From Paenibacillus elgii NBRC 100335 (GTDB lineage Bacteria > Bacillota > Bacilli > Paenibacillales > NBRC-103111): DNA of 51,414 nucleotides. The position numbers and the translations under genes are program-made. The notes under the pieces were generated by a model. It worked only from the letters and a program-made list of their open reading frames with translations. It was not told where the DNA came from and ran no database searches. Every line of letters begins with the position of its first letter. Positions within the stretch are counted from its first letter, which is position 1. The stretch lies in assembly GCF_004000865.1 (NCBI RefSeq), contig NZ_BIMB01000052.1, forward strand, positions 1 through 51,414. Reading direction: 5' to 3'. Shown piece by piece: positions 8,193-17,355 of the stretch.

Positions 8193-8462
8193 TCAATGAA
8201 AGTACCCGATGACCTGGCTCAAAAGCATATACTCAAGAAGAACAACAACGAGACACGATAAAATGTACATCCGCAATTTGAAGGTGCCCCATTTGTCCTG
8301 CCAGTACTTCCCCCTAAAAAATGAGATAAAATCAGGAGTAAACGAAAACTTGACCGACTCGTCAAAATCTTCCGGATCGGAAAAAATCAGTTTATAAATG
8401 AAACGATATACCGGGAAATTAATAATCACCAAAGCAATAATGAATATGCCATTCCAGTCCAT
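8193..8462 (-). CDS. Small membrane protein with two helices
   Basis: The 89-residue product starts at ATG behind GGAGGGG. Hydrophobic helices are at residues 5-25 and 66-86. Between them lies a soluble loop with D-P-E-D-F-D-E-S-V-K-F and F-F-R-G-K-Y-W-Q-D-K-W. No family was recognised. Confidence 0.65.
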   Translation of the reverse strand: MDWNGIFIIALVIINFPVYRFIYKLIFSDPEDFDESVKFSFTPDFISFFRGKYWQDKWGTFKLRMYILSCLVVVLLEYMLLSQVIGYFH

Positions 8463-8657
8463 ACAACCCCTCCGTTCCTTACTGTTATATACGAGTAAAA
8501 GAAGGGGAGGGTTACGGTCTTCTCCGAGATGCCGTGTCTGGATTTCCGTAAAAAGGTGACAGGTTTCTACAAATTTCCAACGGGGTTTTAGGTATAATAG
8601 AATTGGTTACCAAAGATTTCGCTCGTCCTTAAATTCATTTATGGGGAGTGATACGGT

Positions 8658-9437
8658 TTGACGAATGCATTTTATCGGGATCAAGTTGCTGTTTTGATGT
8701 ATCATCATGTTCATGCAACGGATGAGGGAGGAATTACGATTACCCCCCAATTATTCAAAGAGCAGATCAGTCATTTGCAGAAGCTAGGGTACCATTTTAT
8801 TAGTCTGCATCAATTCAAACATTATTTGAACGGCAGCCATATTCCACACAATGCGGTACTGCTCACATTTGATGATGGCTATGAGAGCGTTTATGAGAAC
8901 GTGTATCCATTTTTAAAGCAGCAGCATATTCCGATGGTGAACTTCATCATGACGGAAACCTTACCTGAAGTACCGCACCTGCCTCCGACGATGACCGCAC
9001 AGCAATTATCCGTCATGAGCAAAGAAACGGATTTGGTTGAGAACCAGAGCCATACAGATGCCTTACATCACAAAACCAACAACGATGACCCTGATGGAGA
9101 CGCGTACTTCACTTCCAAGCTTCCTGCTTCGAATGGAACGATCGAAACCGACGAACAATATCATATTCGCATTGTAGAAGACGCAAAAAGAAGCAAAGAG
9201 CAATTGCGTCCTGTGAACAAACATACGGTGGATGTCGTCGCCTACCCTTTTGGCATATATACCGATACAGCCATTCAATATTATCAAGAAGGCGGGTTTA
9301 AATACGGCTTTACTATCGTTGAGGCCATGGCGACTCGTCATGCCGATTCTATGAAAATCCCGCGCATTAACGCAGGCAGTCCTTGGATCACCCCGGGAGA
9401 TTTGCATGACATCATTCAAAGTAAAATTGTTTCGTAA
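8658..9437 (+). CDS. Polysaccharide deacetylase (NodB domain)
   Basis: The 259-residue product starts at TTG behind GGGGAGTG. It has the carbohydrate esterase 4 hallmarks: Y-H-H-V near residue 15, the catalytic and metal-binding T-F-D-D-G-Y (about 72-77), an Q-S-H-T-D-x-x-x-H metal motif (about 132) and A-Y-P-F-G (about 194). The family removes N- or O-acetyl groups from cell-wall or exopolysaccharide sugars. The protein has no signal peptide, odd for an enzyme expected to act outside the cell; either export is non-classical or the 5' end has been lost. Confidence 0.85.
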   Translation: MTNAFYRDQVAVLMYHHVHATDEGGITITPQLFKEQISHLQKLGYHFISLHQFKHYLNGSHIPHNAVLLTFDDGYESVYENVYPFLKQQHIPMVNFIMTETLPEVPHLPPTMTAQQLSVMSKETDLVENQSHTDALHHKTNNDDPDGDAYFTSKLPASNGTIETDEQYHIRIVEDAKRSKEQLRPVNKHTVDVVAYPFGIYTDTAIQYYQEGGFKYGFTIVEAMATRHADSMKIPRINAGSPWITPGDLHDIIQSKIVS

Positions 9438-9454
9438 ACGCCGAAAGTGCAAAT

Positions 9455-10243
9455 TTAAACCGTAACCCGCACCAGATAGCGTTCAAACGTGACCGGTAAG
9501 CCCTCTTTTACGGCGTTGATTTCGAATATCCGCGTAACTTCGGTGAGGCATTGCTTCATCACCCATTCGTGAATGGAGGGTGCCTGACCGAAGCAGCGCA
9601 TTCGGATCACATCAACAGGCTCATGGAAGTATTCCATACTTCTTATCGTTTCAATCTCGGCATGTCCCAGGCCGCCTTGTTCAAGGCGCTGCTTGAGATT
9701 CTCCAGAACGGGAGTCCCTGTCGAAATCGGTTCGAACAAGTTTGGGAACCATCCCGGGAGTTCCGCCGCTATACCGTCCCCTGGATGTAATCCGAGGATC
9801 TTTCCTCCTTTTTTCACCACTCTTCCGACGTCCAGATAAGAAGAGGTCGGCCCTCTGCGATTATACGCAGCATCAAATTCATCCGCCTCGAAGGGGAGTC
9901 CGTGTTTCGTATTTCCCGTAAGAAAGGTCACATTGGATAGATTCGCTTCATTCCCTGTTTGGATGAAGTCGTTCGTAATATCCAGACCAGTAATATGTTT
10001 CACGATGGGACTCCATTGGAGCGTGAATCCTCCGTGTCCGCATCCGATGTCCAATACTTTCTTGCCCTGAACCGCTTGCGATACTTCTTCTGCAAATAGG
10101 GCTTCGGCGTTAGGCTCGGCGATTGTGGAGTGCCACGAAAACGAATACTGCCCTTGTAATCTTCCGAGCTGCGCATACCATTCGATAGAATGAGGACGCA
10201 ACCATTCTGGGTGATTTCTTGGGTCTACTAAGCTTTCGTTCAT
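9455..10243 (-). CDS. Class I SAM-dependent methyltransferase
   Basis: The 262-residue product starts at ATG behind GGAGGTGC. SAM-binding motif I is V-L-D-I-G-C-G-H-G-G-F (about 62-72), followed by G-L-D-I-T motif II and F-D-A-A-Y motif IV. The N-terminal part (H-P-E-W-L-R-P-H-S, W-Y-A-Q-L-G-R-L-Q-G) recalls small-molecule or rRNA RrmA-like methyltransferases. The substrate cannot be read from sequence. It is convergent with the deacetylase gene, with only 17 bases between them. Confidence 0.8.
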   Translation of the reverse strand: MNESLVDPRNHPEWLRPHSIEWYAQLGRLQGQYSFSWHSTIAEPNAEALFAEEVSQAVQGKKVLDIGCGHGGFTLQWSPIVKHITGLDITNDFIQTGNEANLSNVTFLTGNTKHGLPFEADEFDAAYNRRGPTSSYLDVGRVVKKGGKILGLHPGDGIAAELPGWFPNLFEPISTGTPVLENLKQRLEQGGLGHAEIETIRSMEYFHEPVDVIRMRCFGQAPSIHEWVMKQCLTEVTRIFEINAVKEGLPVTFERYLVRVTV

Positions 10244-10377
10244 AAAGCACCTCCGAATTTTCGTGTGAATCGGTCAATTTAACGGATGAATTTGAAATAT
10301 AATGAATTTAAAATTAAGATGTGAATAGTTGGAATATGATTGAAAATGGTATAAAATTCGTCGAAAGGGGTATTTCA

Positions 10378-10770
10378 GTGGACATCGACAGAAGACTGAT
10401 TCCAAGGAATAAATTCGATTTTGAAACCGTAGAACTCTTGAAAAAGCAGCCACCGGAAAAATTAATACCAGCATTGCCCCAATTATTCGAATGGATTCAA
10501 GATATAAACTGGCCTATTGCCAGAGACATCGCGAAGATACTTGCGAGTTGTGGCCGCGATTCGTTAACTGAGATTAAGAAAATACTGCGAACAACAGACG
10601 AAGATTGGAAGTTATGGTGTTTAACAGACGTGGTCAGTGAACTGCCGAAGGACCTGATCGTTGATCTGCAGCCTGAGCTTGAAAAAATAGCTTACGCACC
10701 TACAAGGGGCGAGAAGGTAAACGAATTGGATGCGGAGGCGCGGCAGATTTTGTCTCTCTTTTCTAATTAA
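10378..10770 (+). CDS. DUF5071 protein, immunity-like
   Basis: The product has 130 residues from GTG 10378, chosen because GAAAGGGG lies seven bases upstream; an upstream in-frame GTG has no site. The whole length fits DUF5071: L-L-K-K-Q-P-P-E-K-L-I-P-A-L, a helical-repeat segment I-A-R-D-I-A-K-I-L-A-S-C-G, then E-A-R-Q-I-L. The C-terminal half aligns with the second half of the chimeric gene at 23962-24499. The protein is soluble and alpha-helical. Its role is likely immunity or regulation, by context. Confidence 0.75.
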   Translation: MDIDRRLIPRNKFDFETVELLKKQPPEKLIPALPQLFEWIQDINWPIARDIAKILASCGRDSLTEIKKILRTTDEDWKLWCLTDVVSELPKDLIVDLQPELEKIAYAPTRGEKVNELDAEARQILSLFSN

Positions 10771-10793
10771 ACCCTCTTGAAAAACGCAGCAGC

Positions 10794-11186
10794 TTAAGCG
10801 CCTGTCATTCCGACGGCAAAAACTTTAAAATTCCTATTTTCATAGTACGGCACCAGCTCTTCTTCACAAAAAAATTGCAGATGCAGGTTGTCTTTTTTAC
10901 AATGCTCTGCGAGTAAACGGAAAATTTCGGACCCAATCCCGTTGCTTCTATAGTCCGTATGGACCCCCAGTCCGCATAAGTAAGCATTGATCATCCCATC
11001 GGAAACGATTCTGCCGGTACCAATTAAGCGATTGTCATGGTATGCATAGATGGCGTACCAGCTTTGTCTCATGGCCGTCAGCAGTTGTTCTTTATTTAGC
11101 TGCAAATATTGATTCCAATCCAGATTCTCGTATAGTTCGTATATACTGTCTTCTGTCGGTAATTCGGTATCATATCGTATTTCCAT
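10794..11186 (-). CDS. GNAT-family N-acetyltransferase
   Basis: The 130-residue product starts at ATG behind GAAGGAGA. The acetyl-CoA motif is seen as G-L-G-V-H-T-D-Y-R-S-N-G-I-G (about 71-84), with an upstream strand I-G-T-G-R-I-V-S-D and a C-terminal Y-Y-E-N-R-N-F strand-helix. This is a single-domain member of the usual length. The acceptor substrate is unknown. Confidence 0.85.
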   Translation of the reverse strand: MEIRYDTELPTEDSIYELYENLDWNQYLQLNKEQLLTAMRQSWYAIYAYHDNRLIGTGRIVSDGMINAYLCGLGVHTDYRSNGIGSEIFRLLAEHCKKDNLHLQFFCEEELVPYYENRNFKVFAVGMTGA

Positions 11187-11227
11187 AAGATGGTCTCCTT
11201 CTTTTTTCAGCTATTTCCTGGCTGGGG

Positions 11228-11584
11228 TTACAAATCGACGGGATTGTTCATCCAATCTTCGATCGTATCCTTGATTTCATACCTGTTTTTAGAGCGTTTT
11301 TCGCGAATCACTTCCCAATGCTCATTGACTTGCACCAGTCTATATTGACCGGAGATTTGACCATCCGGATACCATCCGAGGTCAATGATGAGTTTCCCGC
11401 TGCTTGGTAAACCCCAAACCCCATCGACAAGCTGCATCCTTGCGATTTGTAAAATATCTTCGGTGAAATACTCCCAATTATCAATAAAACCGTCCCCACT
11501 CTTACAAGGGATTGGCTCAACATCTGAAAATTTATTAAAGCAAATAGCATAGCCCATAGGTATTCTTAATGGCATTAACGACAT
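11228..11584 (-). CDS. Hypothetical small protein, immunity-like
   Basis: The 118-residue product has few methionines near the start and a weak ribosome binding site (GAGGTTACA before ATG). It is rich in W and Y, with G-K-L-I-I-D-L-G-W-Y-P-D-G-Q-I-S-G-Q-Y-R-L and H-W-E-V-I-R-E-K-R-S. A compact mixed alpha/beta shape is likely. I do not recognise a family; the composition and the run of small minus-strand genes fit an immunity protein. Confidence 0.6.
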   Translation of the reverse strand: MSLMPLRIPMGYAICFNKFSDVEPIPCKSGDGFIDNWEYFTEDILQIARMQLVDGVWGLPSSGKLIIDLGWYPDGQISGQYRLVQVNEHWEVIREKRSKNRYEIKDTIEDWMNNPVDL

Positions 11585-11615
11585 TTTGTAACCTCAATTC
11601 AGATTTGAGTTCGCA

Positions 11616-12188
11616 TCAGGTCTTGATCACTATATACTGCTTATCTTTCAATTCAAACTCATCGCCAAGTTGAAAGGTCTTTAAATCAATGATTTTGTGC
11701 AATTTCTCATTTTTTCTTTGCTTTTCCTCACCGTCCCAGCAAGTGTATAATTCAAATTGTTCGTGGTCCGAACCGTATTCTATCATTAGATCAAATAGTT
11801 CGCGAATACATTTTACATGCGCTTTGTATTGTTCAGGGAAATTTTCTTTCAGGTTGGGATGTACAGAAAAACCTCCCCAATTCGCTGCAATTTGATACAC
11901 AAAAGGATTTGTGAAATGCCCCCGTATTTCTCCACTCCATGGCCCTAAATCTTGAATATAAATTCCCGCGGCATCTTCCATCGAATCATATACTTCAATT
12001 TCATCTTCTTGGATATGAGAAAGATCGACGATTTGTTCAAGAGGCACGGCACCCTCGGGCAAATGGGAAGACCGGAAATGAATAGCTTTTGTTACTTTCC
12101 CGCTACTCTTATCCGCGGTGGACCTTCTTCTTCCTCTTTCCCCTAGAGGCAATTCTTTACTTGATCCGATATAATGATACAAACTCAT
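11616..12188 (-). CDS. Hypothetical protein, immunity-like
   Basis: The product has 190 residues from the ATG at 12188 (MSLYHYIGSSKELPLGE), preceded by GAGGCTG; an upstream in-frame ATG at 12212 adds eight residues. The start Y-H-Y-I-G-S-S-K-E-L-P-L-G-E is typical of a family of Bacillus/Paenibacillus hypotheticals. The middle holds D-L-G-P-W-S-G-E-I-R-G-H-F and V-Y-Q-I-A-A-N-W-G-G. Cytosolic; function unknown. Confidence 0.65.
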   Translation of the reverse strand: MSLYHYIGSSKELPLGERGRRRSTADKSSGKVTKAIHFRSSHLPEGAVPLEQIVDLSHIQEDEIEVYDSMEDAAGIYIQDLGPWSGEIRGHFTNPFVYQIAANWGGFSVHPNLKENFPEQYKAHVKCIRELFDLMIEYGSDHEQFELYTCWDGEEKQRKNEKLHKIIDLKTFQLGDEFELKDKQYIVIKT

Positions 12189-12241
12189 ACCAACAGCCTC
12201 ATTTCTGCGCAATATGTCTTAGAATGCAAAATTCCGGTCAG

Positions 12242-12664
12242 CTATTTCCTGGCCGCTGCTGCTCTTTTTACGCTTTCTTTTGTCCAAGGAGGAGCTTTGG
12301 GATGATTCATGATTTCCTCGTAGGTCATCCAGTGTACGGCTTCAACCTCGTCGGGACTTTTGCGCTGCGCTGTGCCGCTATCATATTCGCATAGGAAGAC
12401 CACATTGATCACGTTATACCCATCCTCTGTCACAAAGGATGAACTGTATACAAAAGTAACCGAGTCTTTTATCTCTATGCCAATCTCTTCGTAAAATTCC
12501 CGTTTTACCGTCCGTTCCAGGATGTCTAGCGTATTTCCTTCGACTTCGACTTTCCCGCCTACAAGAGATAGAGTACCGCCGGCATGTTCTTCCTTCATAC
12601 TTCGTGTAATGACAAGCCATTGATCCTCCCTGCAGACCGCACCTTCAACGTTTACAATAAACAT
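12242..12664 (-). CDS. Nudix hydrolase
   Basis: The 140-residue product carries the Nudix core R-E-F-Y-E-E-I-G-I (REUxEExGU) at about residues 63-71, preceded by G-G-K-V-E-V-E-G. The upstream half of the box has an irregular spacing, with the Gly and Glu displaced. The N-terminal Q-W-L-V-I-T-R strand and a late E-A-V-H-W-M-T-Y-E-E-I motif are typical of NUDIX proteins that hydrolyse nucleoside diphosphate derivatives. The substrate is unknown. Confidence 0.85.
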   Translation of the reverse strand: MFIVNVEGAVCREDQWLVITRSMKEEHAGGTLSLVGGKVEVEGNTLDILERTVKREFYEEIGIEIKDSVTFVYSSSFVTEDGYNVINVVFLCEYDSGTAQRKSPDEVEAVHWMTYEEIMNHPKAPPWTKESVKRAAAARK

Positions 12665-12816
12665 GACGTCACGTCCCTTAAAGATGGTATAGTGCTAATT
12701 TAGCATGATTTCCCTGACAATGGAACGTTGTTGCCGGAATGGTATAATGCTTCCATAGGCTGAGATACGGGATGGCGCAAAATAAGTTATAATGAACCCA
12801 TGGAAAAGGGGGCTCT

Positions 12817-13449
12817 GTGATGACGATTAAATCCATTTTGCAAAAAATAGATGAAATTAGGGCGAAAAAAATAACGCTCCCACCCTCGCAAAACGCAATA
12901 GCTTTCAATCCCACGCTCAATGCCGATGAAATTGCTTTGTTCGAGAAAACATGGAAGATTGAACTTCCTGATGGCTTCAAATCTTTTTTATCCGAAATAG
13001 GGAACGGCGGGTTTGGTCCCGGCCATGGACTCATTCCGCTAGGCACGGAATCGATCCTAGACCCGAGGATCCCCGTAGGGGATCGTGACACGATGGATAC
13101 TGAAAAAGATTTCGCGTATGGATCGGCCTGGAACTATGAGCCGTTAAGACGCGCAATGGAGGAGGGGGCTGCGGATCAAGACCAGTTGATGGAATACTAC
13201 TTTTCGGTCGACCGGATATCCGGAGCGATCCGAGTGTGCGATTGGGGCGGCGGCGGTCTGGGACTACTTGTTGTAAAAGGCCGTGAGCATGGAAAAGTAT
13301 GGTGCGACTACCGAGGTGACTTTGGTGGCATATTCCCTGAGACGTTCTCGGGCGAGGATTCCGGCCATATGTCCTTTTTGCAATGGTATGAGGCTTGGTT
13401 GGACGAAATCGTTTCGGAGGTGCCGCTGGAAGAGCGCCGGTTCTGGTAG
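12817..13449 (+). CDS. SMI1/KNR4 (SUKH-1) family protein, likely immunity
   Basis: The 210-residue product starts at GTG 12817 or ATG 12820 behind AAAGGGGG. The SUKH signature lies at about 33-70: L-N-A-D-E-I-A-L-F-E, then L-P-D-G-F-K-S-F-L, then I-G-N-G-G-F-G-P-G-H-G-L-I-P-L. A C-terminal G-G-I-F-P-E-T-F and S-F-L-Q-W-Y-E-A-W-L complete the domain. SUKH proteins are common immunity proteins of contact-dependent and polymorphic toxins. No cognate toxin lies next to it. Confidence 0.85.
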   Translation: MMTIKSILQKIDEIRAKKITLPPSQNAIAFNPTLNADEIALFEKTWKIELPDGFKSFLSEIGNGGFGPGHGLIPLGTESILDPRIPVGDRDTMDTEKDFAYGSAWNYEPLRRAMEEGAADQDQLMEYYFSVDRISGAIRVCDWGGGGLGLLVVKGREHGKVWCDYRGDFGGIFPETFSGEDSGHMSFLQWYEAWLDEIVSEVPLEERRFW

Positions 13450-13538
13450 GGGTAGGTCATGAATCTGCAATATCATACTATACGCTAATGAAAGGTAAGA
13501 TGTATCATTCATGGGAACACGCCTTAGGAGGTCTTCTC

Positions 13539-14135
13539 ATGAATATTACATCTTTTCTTATATATTGTGTTATTGTCACATTCACGCCCGGGCCTACGAA
13601 TATTGCGATATTGTCTATGGCGCATCATGTTAAGATGAAAGAGGTTTTTCGATACGTTTGGGGAGTGACTGCCGTCTTCGGTGTGTTGCTTTCGGCTTCA
13701 GTGTTGTTAAACAGTGCGCTTGCAGCGGTGATGCCCCAAATTTTGGCTTTTATGCAGATTGTGGGCTGCATATATATGCTCTATCTTGCGTATCAAGTGT
13801 ACAAAATGGATATATCGGGGGATTCCGCCCAACAAGCGGCTACCTTTTTGAACGGATTCCTCATGCAGTTTGTCAATCCTAAGGTCTGGCTGTTTACGAT
13901 GACGGTCATTCCGAGCTATGTAATGCCCTATTACAAATCATCGTTCGTCTTATCGATATTCGTTCTGGTTATAACCATCGTTGCCTTTTTGGCATTAGCC
14001 ACGTGGGCCATCTTCGGTATGGTTTTCAAGAGCTTTTTGCAGAAGCATCTCAAGGTGACCAACATCGTACTAGCGCTATTATTAGTTTATTCGGCTATCG
14101 AGGTATCGGGTATCGTGGAGTTCGTGAAGAGGTGA
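13539..14135 (+). CDS. LysE-family amino acid exporter
   Basis: The product has 198 residues from ATG 13539, chosen because TTAGGAGG lies seven bases upstream. The family start F-T-P-G-P-T-N-I-A-I-L follows a first membrane helix, and about six helices are visible. LysE/RhtB transporters export amino acids or related metabolites from the cytoplasm. The stop is within nine bases of the AraC start at 14142, so the two genes are one unit. Confidence 0.85.
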   Translation: MNITSFLIYCVIVTFTPGPTNIAILSMAHHVKMKEVFRYVWGVTAVFGVLLSASVLLNSALAAVMPQILAFMQIVGCIYMLYLAYQVYKMDISGDSAQQAATFLNGFLMQFVNPKVWLFTMTVIPSYVMPYYKSSFVLSIFVLVITIVAFLALATWAIFGMVFKSFLQKHLKVTNIVLALLLVYSAIEVSGIVEFVKR

Positions 14136-14141
14136 GTGGAT

Positions 14142-14918
14142 ATGGACAAATTTGTATATAAAAAATCAGCAGGAGTTACAGCATTATCCGCAAGTTTTAG
14201 CGATTTTGAATACAAAAAGCATAGCCATGAAGAATATGCTCTGGGAGTCACCTTGCGCGGGGTTCAGCAGTATAACCTGGATGGGAGCTTTCAGTCCTCC
14301 TATCGCAACGGGGTGATGCTTTTTAATCCGGAGCAGGTCCATGACGGAAGGGCGCAGGATAAGACGGGGATTGATTATGTCATCGTTTATATCCATCCCA
14401 AGCTTTTTTTGGAGATGCTGGAAAAAAAGGATGTCATGATGTTCTCTTCTCCCATCGTTTATAATCGCAGGCTTCAGCAAGGCATATTACATCTGGTTCA
14501 TGCGATATTCAGCAATAAGGCCGAATCGCTGTGCAGCGAGCTGCTTCTGGCGCTTGCAGATAACTTTGCTCAAACGGAAATGAGCTATGTGTTCAAAAAA
14601 AATAATGCGCTTATGAAGAAAGCGAAGGAAATGATCTACTTCAGTCTGGACCATGTGCTGAGACTCGATGACATCTGCAAAGAGTTGGATATGTCCAAAT
14701 TTCAGTTTATCCGGGCATTTAAAGCGGACTCCGGCATTTCCCCGTATCAATTTTTCTTAAACTGCAAAGTCGAGCATGCCAAGCAGCTCATCGAAAAAAA
14801 CAAGGATATCTACGCGGCGGTAACGGAATGCGGATTTGTTGATTTATCGCATTTGAACAGGCATTTTAAAAGCGTATATGGAATAACGGCATTCGAGTAT
14901 AGGTCAGGCATAAGCTGA
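14142..14918 (+). CDS. AraC-family regulator, probably of the LysE gene
   Basis: The product has 258 residues from ATG 14142 (AGAGGTGA six bases upstream; GTG 14136 is an alternative). A cupin-like AraC ligand-binding N-terminus is seen (H-S-H-E-E-Y-A-L-G-V-T, F-N-P-E-Q-V-H-D-G). Two helix-turn-helix motifs follow: M-S-K-F-Q-F-I-R-A-F-K (about 186-196) and C-G-F-V-D-L-S-H-L-N-R-H-F-K (about 229-242). AraC/LysE pairs are common: the regulator senses the exported amino acid or inducer. Here it is downstream of and co-transcribed with its likely target. Confidence 0.88.
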   Translation: MDKFVYKKSAGVTALSASFSDFEYKKHSHEEYALGVTLRGVQQYNLDGSFQSSYRNGVMLFNPEQVHDGRAQDKTGIDYVIVYIHPKLFLEMLEKKDVMMFSSPIVYNRRLQQGILHLVHAIFSNKAESLCSELLLALADNFAQTEMSYVFKKNNALMKKAKEMIYFSLDHVLRLDDICKELDMSKFQFIRAFKADSGISPYQFFLNCKVEHAKQLIEKNKDIYAAVTECGFVDLSHLNRHFKSVYGITAFEYRSGIS

Positions 14919-14937
14919 TTGTTCATGCGATGGAATA

Positions 14938-14976
14938 CAAAAAAGAACCTCCTCATTCTATTAGGAAGTTCTTTAT
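14938..14976. terminator. Bidirectional terminator, shared family copy
   Basis: AGAACCTCCT and AGGAAGTTCT form a stem with T-runs on both sides. It serves the convergent AraC and glycosyltransferase genes. The stem and the following TATATAAATAATTTAGTTTA closely match the rlmD terminator copies at 29501-29550 and 43031-43080. Confidence 0.85.
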
Positions 14977-14993
14977 ATAAATAATTTAGTTTA

Positions 14994-16202
14994 TCACACT
15001 TTGGAAAATAAAGACATGATACGTCTTGCGGCTTCTTGGTACCCGCCGGCACTACGTAAGGAATCCCCGATCCGCTTAGCATGTTCTTTATAAGTAGATT
15101 CGTTCAACATTTGCAACAAACCGGACTTCAAAGCTGCAGGCGTAAGCTGACTCCGATCTAAAATAATGCCGCCCCCTAACTCTTCTACCCGCTTCGCAAC
15201 AATAGGTTGATCCGAGCTTAGTGGAATCATGACAAGCGGTACATCATAGTATAAAGCTTCGCTTGTACTGTTCATCCCGGCATGGGTAATAAAAGCATCG
15301 GCTTGCTGGAGTACTTCCAATTGGGGAATATACGGCTCAATGATGAAATTAGGAGGAATGTCACCCAGCGAGTCCAGATTCGTGTCTTTGCCGCAAGATA
15401 ACACGAATTGAGCCGGGACATCTCGAAAGGCTTCAAAGCACAGCTTGTAAAAATCCACATCTTTGGTCAAAATGCTGCCCATGGAAATGTATACGACTTC
15501 GTCATATTGAGATCGAAGCTGTTCGAGCGGAAAGGAAGGAGCGTCAAGCCGTGGTGTAATCGAAGGTCCGGTAAAGATATAGCTATCGTCAAGCTTATCG
15601 GCATCGGGCTGGAAATCGCGGCTTGTAAATACAACCTTTAACTGACCATACTGGTGGGTAATATCTTCAATGGCAGGTAAAGCTACGTTATATTCCCTAG
15701 CGATGCTTTCTGCAGTCTTCGTTACTCTTTCAGAAAGAGCTTCCACATCCAAATCTCCTGCATCAAACACTTCTACAATCTTGCTTAGCGGCTCAGTGAA
15801 GGCCAAGTTTGTCACGGAGCAGATCGTCGGGATCCCCAGTTTTTCCCCTAGAATAGCGCCTCCCCAACCGAACAAGGAATCAAAAATCAAATAGTCGAAC
15901 GAATCGTTCTCGGTCTGCCTTAAAATTTCAGGAATGTGGAGTTCAATAATGCCGCGCAGCATAAAATCGGTGAATTGAAGCGGGTGCTTCACTTCGGTTG
16001 GATGAAAACCAAGCTCACGAAATAATTGTTCGTCCAGTTGATAGGCCCGGAATTGTGCGCCGGTCTGGGCAAGCCTAGTTCGATACGCTTCCGAGCACAT
16101 ATAGACGACTTCTTCGCCGTTGTCGACCAGCTGCTTCACCAATCCTAGGGTAGGATTAACGTGACCTTCCGCTGGAATCGTTACATACAGTACGCGTGCC
16201 AC
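14994..16202 (-). CDS. Macrolide-type glycosyltransferase (MGT, GT1)
   Basis: The product has 402 residues from GTG 16202, with GGAGGT seven bases upstream. The GT-B fold start V-L-Y-V-T-I-P-A-E-G-H-V-N-P-T-L-G and the sugar-nucleotide (PSPG-like) segment with F-I-T-H-A-G-M-N-S-T-S-E-A-L-Y, then P-L-S-S-D-Q-P, are characteristic. Such enzymes transfer UDP-sugars to macrolides, flavonoids or lipids and can inactivate antibiotics. No biosynthetic cluster is adjacent, so a resistance or detoxification role is possible. Confidence 0.88.
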   Translation of the reverse strand: MARVLYVTIPAEGHVNPTLGLVKQLVDNGEEVVYMCSEAYRTRLAQTGAQFRAYQLDEQLFRELGFHPTEVKHPLQFTDFMLRGIIELHIPEILRQTENDSFDYLIFDSLFGWGGAILGEKLGIPTICSVTNLAFTEPLSKIVEVFDAGDLDVEALSERVTKTAESIAREYNVALPAIEDITHQYGQLKVVFTSRDFQPDADKLDDSYIFTGPSITPRLDAPSFPLEQLRSQYDEVVYISMGSILTKDVDFYKLCFEAFRDVPAQFVLSCGKDTNLDSLGDIPPNFIIEPYIPQLEVLQQADAFITHAGMNSTSEALYYDVPLVMIPLSSDQPIVAKRVEELGGGIILDRSQLTPAALKSGLLQMLNESTYKEHAKRIGDSLRSAGGYQEAARRIMSLFSKV

Positions 16203-16421
16203 GCAGTACACCTCCAATATAATTCTAAATTAGGGATACAATACCATTTTATTATAGATGAGGGCAAACTCGGGAATCAAGCAACGTTGAAATTCTGTCA
16301 ATTTTCCTTCGGAGTAGCGGTAACGTCTTGGTTTTGTTAACATTTTTCGCACCGATTTCTTTTTTTTGTCAAAGGATTAGGATAATAGCCTTTGTTCGGA
16401 TCGAGGAAACGGAGGATTTGA

Positions 16422-17330
16422 GTGGTCATACATACAACCCAGGTGCTCAATGAAAAAGCGGTACTTGCCGCTTTAGAGCAATCGCTTGCGATGATTGAAT
16501 TTAATGTTCAGGGAGAAGTACTGTGGGCAAATGAAAATTTTGCTCATGCCATGGAGTACTCTTTATCTGAATTAGTCGGGGTACACCATCGGCGATTTTG
16601 TACCGAATATTTTGCTAGTAGTCCCGATTATGCGTTATTGTGGAATAACTTTAGAAGCGGCAAGATCTTTCAGGAGAAAATCATACGGGTAACGAAGAAC
16701 GGAAGAATGCTTAACCTTGAAGCAACGTATATGCCTATTTTAGATGAACATGGTCAAGTGGTAGCCGTCTTAAAGGTGGCAACCGACATAACTGAACGTG
16801 AAGTGGCCAAAGCCCAATTAACAAGCGAGCTGCAAAACATGTCCGAGGAATTGCTCGCCCGTACAGAGGGAGGCATAACACGCAATCAACAGGTGGCTTC
16901 GGCCATTACTCGCTTGATGGAAGAGAATGAGAAGAATCTGTCTTATCTCCATGATTTAGAACAGCAAAATACAGCCGTTCGCCACATTGTGCAGACAATT
17001 AGGGAATTTGCATCGCAAACGAATTTGCTCGCCTTAAATGCGGCTATCGAAGCGGCACATGCCGGGGAGTATGGGCGCGGCTTTAATGTTGTAGCTTCCG
17101 AAGTGCGAAAGTTAGCCAAGAGCGTACAAGAAGCCGCGCAAGAGATTCAAGCTACCGTTGAGGGGATTGCCAAGCATGTCGATCGAGTCAACGATGGAAC
17201 GAAAGCCTCGCAAAAAACAATTGTCGATAGTCAACGTCAAATTCAGCAAGCCGTAGAAGAATTCGCAGGTATCGGCGAAGCCGTTGGCAAGCTGGATGTT
17301 CAAGCTAAAACGTTGAGGCAACTATCGTAA
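16422..17330 (+). CDS. Soluble PAS-domain methyl-accepting chemotaxis-like protein
   Basis: The 302-residue product starts at GTG behind ACGGAGGA. There is no membrane segment. A PAS domain covers about 16-125 (M-I-E-F-N-V-Q-G-E-V-L-W-A-N-E, then the PAC end V-A-V-L-K-V-A-T-D-I-T-E-R). The C-terminal half has the chemoreceptor hairpin core E-F-A-S-Q-T-N-L-L-A-L-N-A-A-I-E-A-A-H-A-G-E (about 198-219). The signalling hairpin is short for an MCP, so it may be a cytoplasmic redox/energy receptor that contacts CheA/CheW. Confidence 0.88.
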   Translation: MVIHTTQVLNEKAVLAALEQSLAMIEFNVQGEVLWANENFAHAMEYSLSELVGVHHRRFCTEYFASSPDYALLWNNFRSGKIFQEKIIRVTKNGRMLNLEATYMPILDEHGQVVAVLKVATDITEREVAKAQLTSELQNMSEELLARTEGGITRNQQVASAITRLMEENEKNLSYLHDLEQQNTAVRHIVQTIREFASQTNLLALNAAIEAAHAGEYGRGFNVVASEVRKLAKSVQEAAQEIQATVEGIAKHVDRVNDGTKASQKTIVDSQRQIQQAVEEFAGIGEAVGKLDVQAKTLRQLS

Positions 17331-17355
17331 CAGGGAATGACATTGTCCACTTCCA

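Noticed and set aside
8557..8600. GTGACA and TATAAT upstream of the deacetylase
   Set aside because: The TATAAT is good, but no -35 hexamer lies at the right spacing, so I did not list a promoter.
12089..12394. Plus-strand open frame opposite the Nudix gene
   Set aside because: It is antisense to two supported minus-strand genes and has no ribosome binding site.
16319..16337. GGTAACGTCTTGGTTTTGTT, nearly repeated at about 21790-21808
   Set aside because: It is only about 18 bases, with no structure or shared gene context that I can see; chance cannot be excluded.
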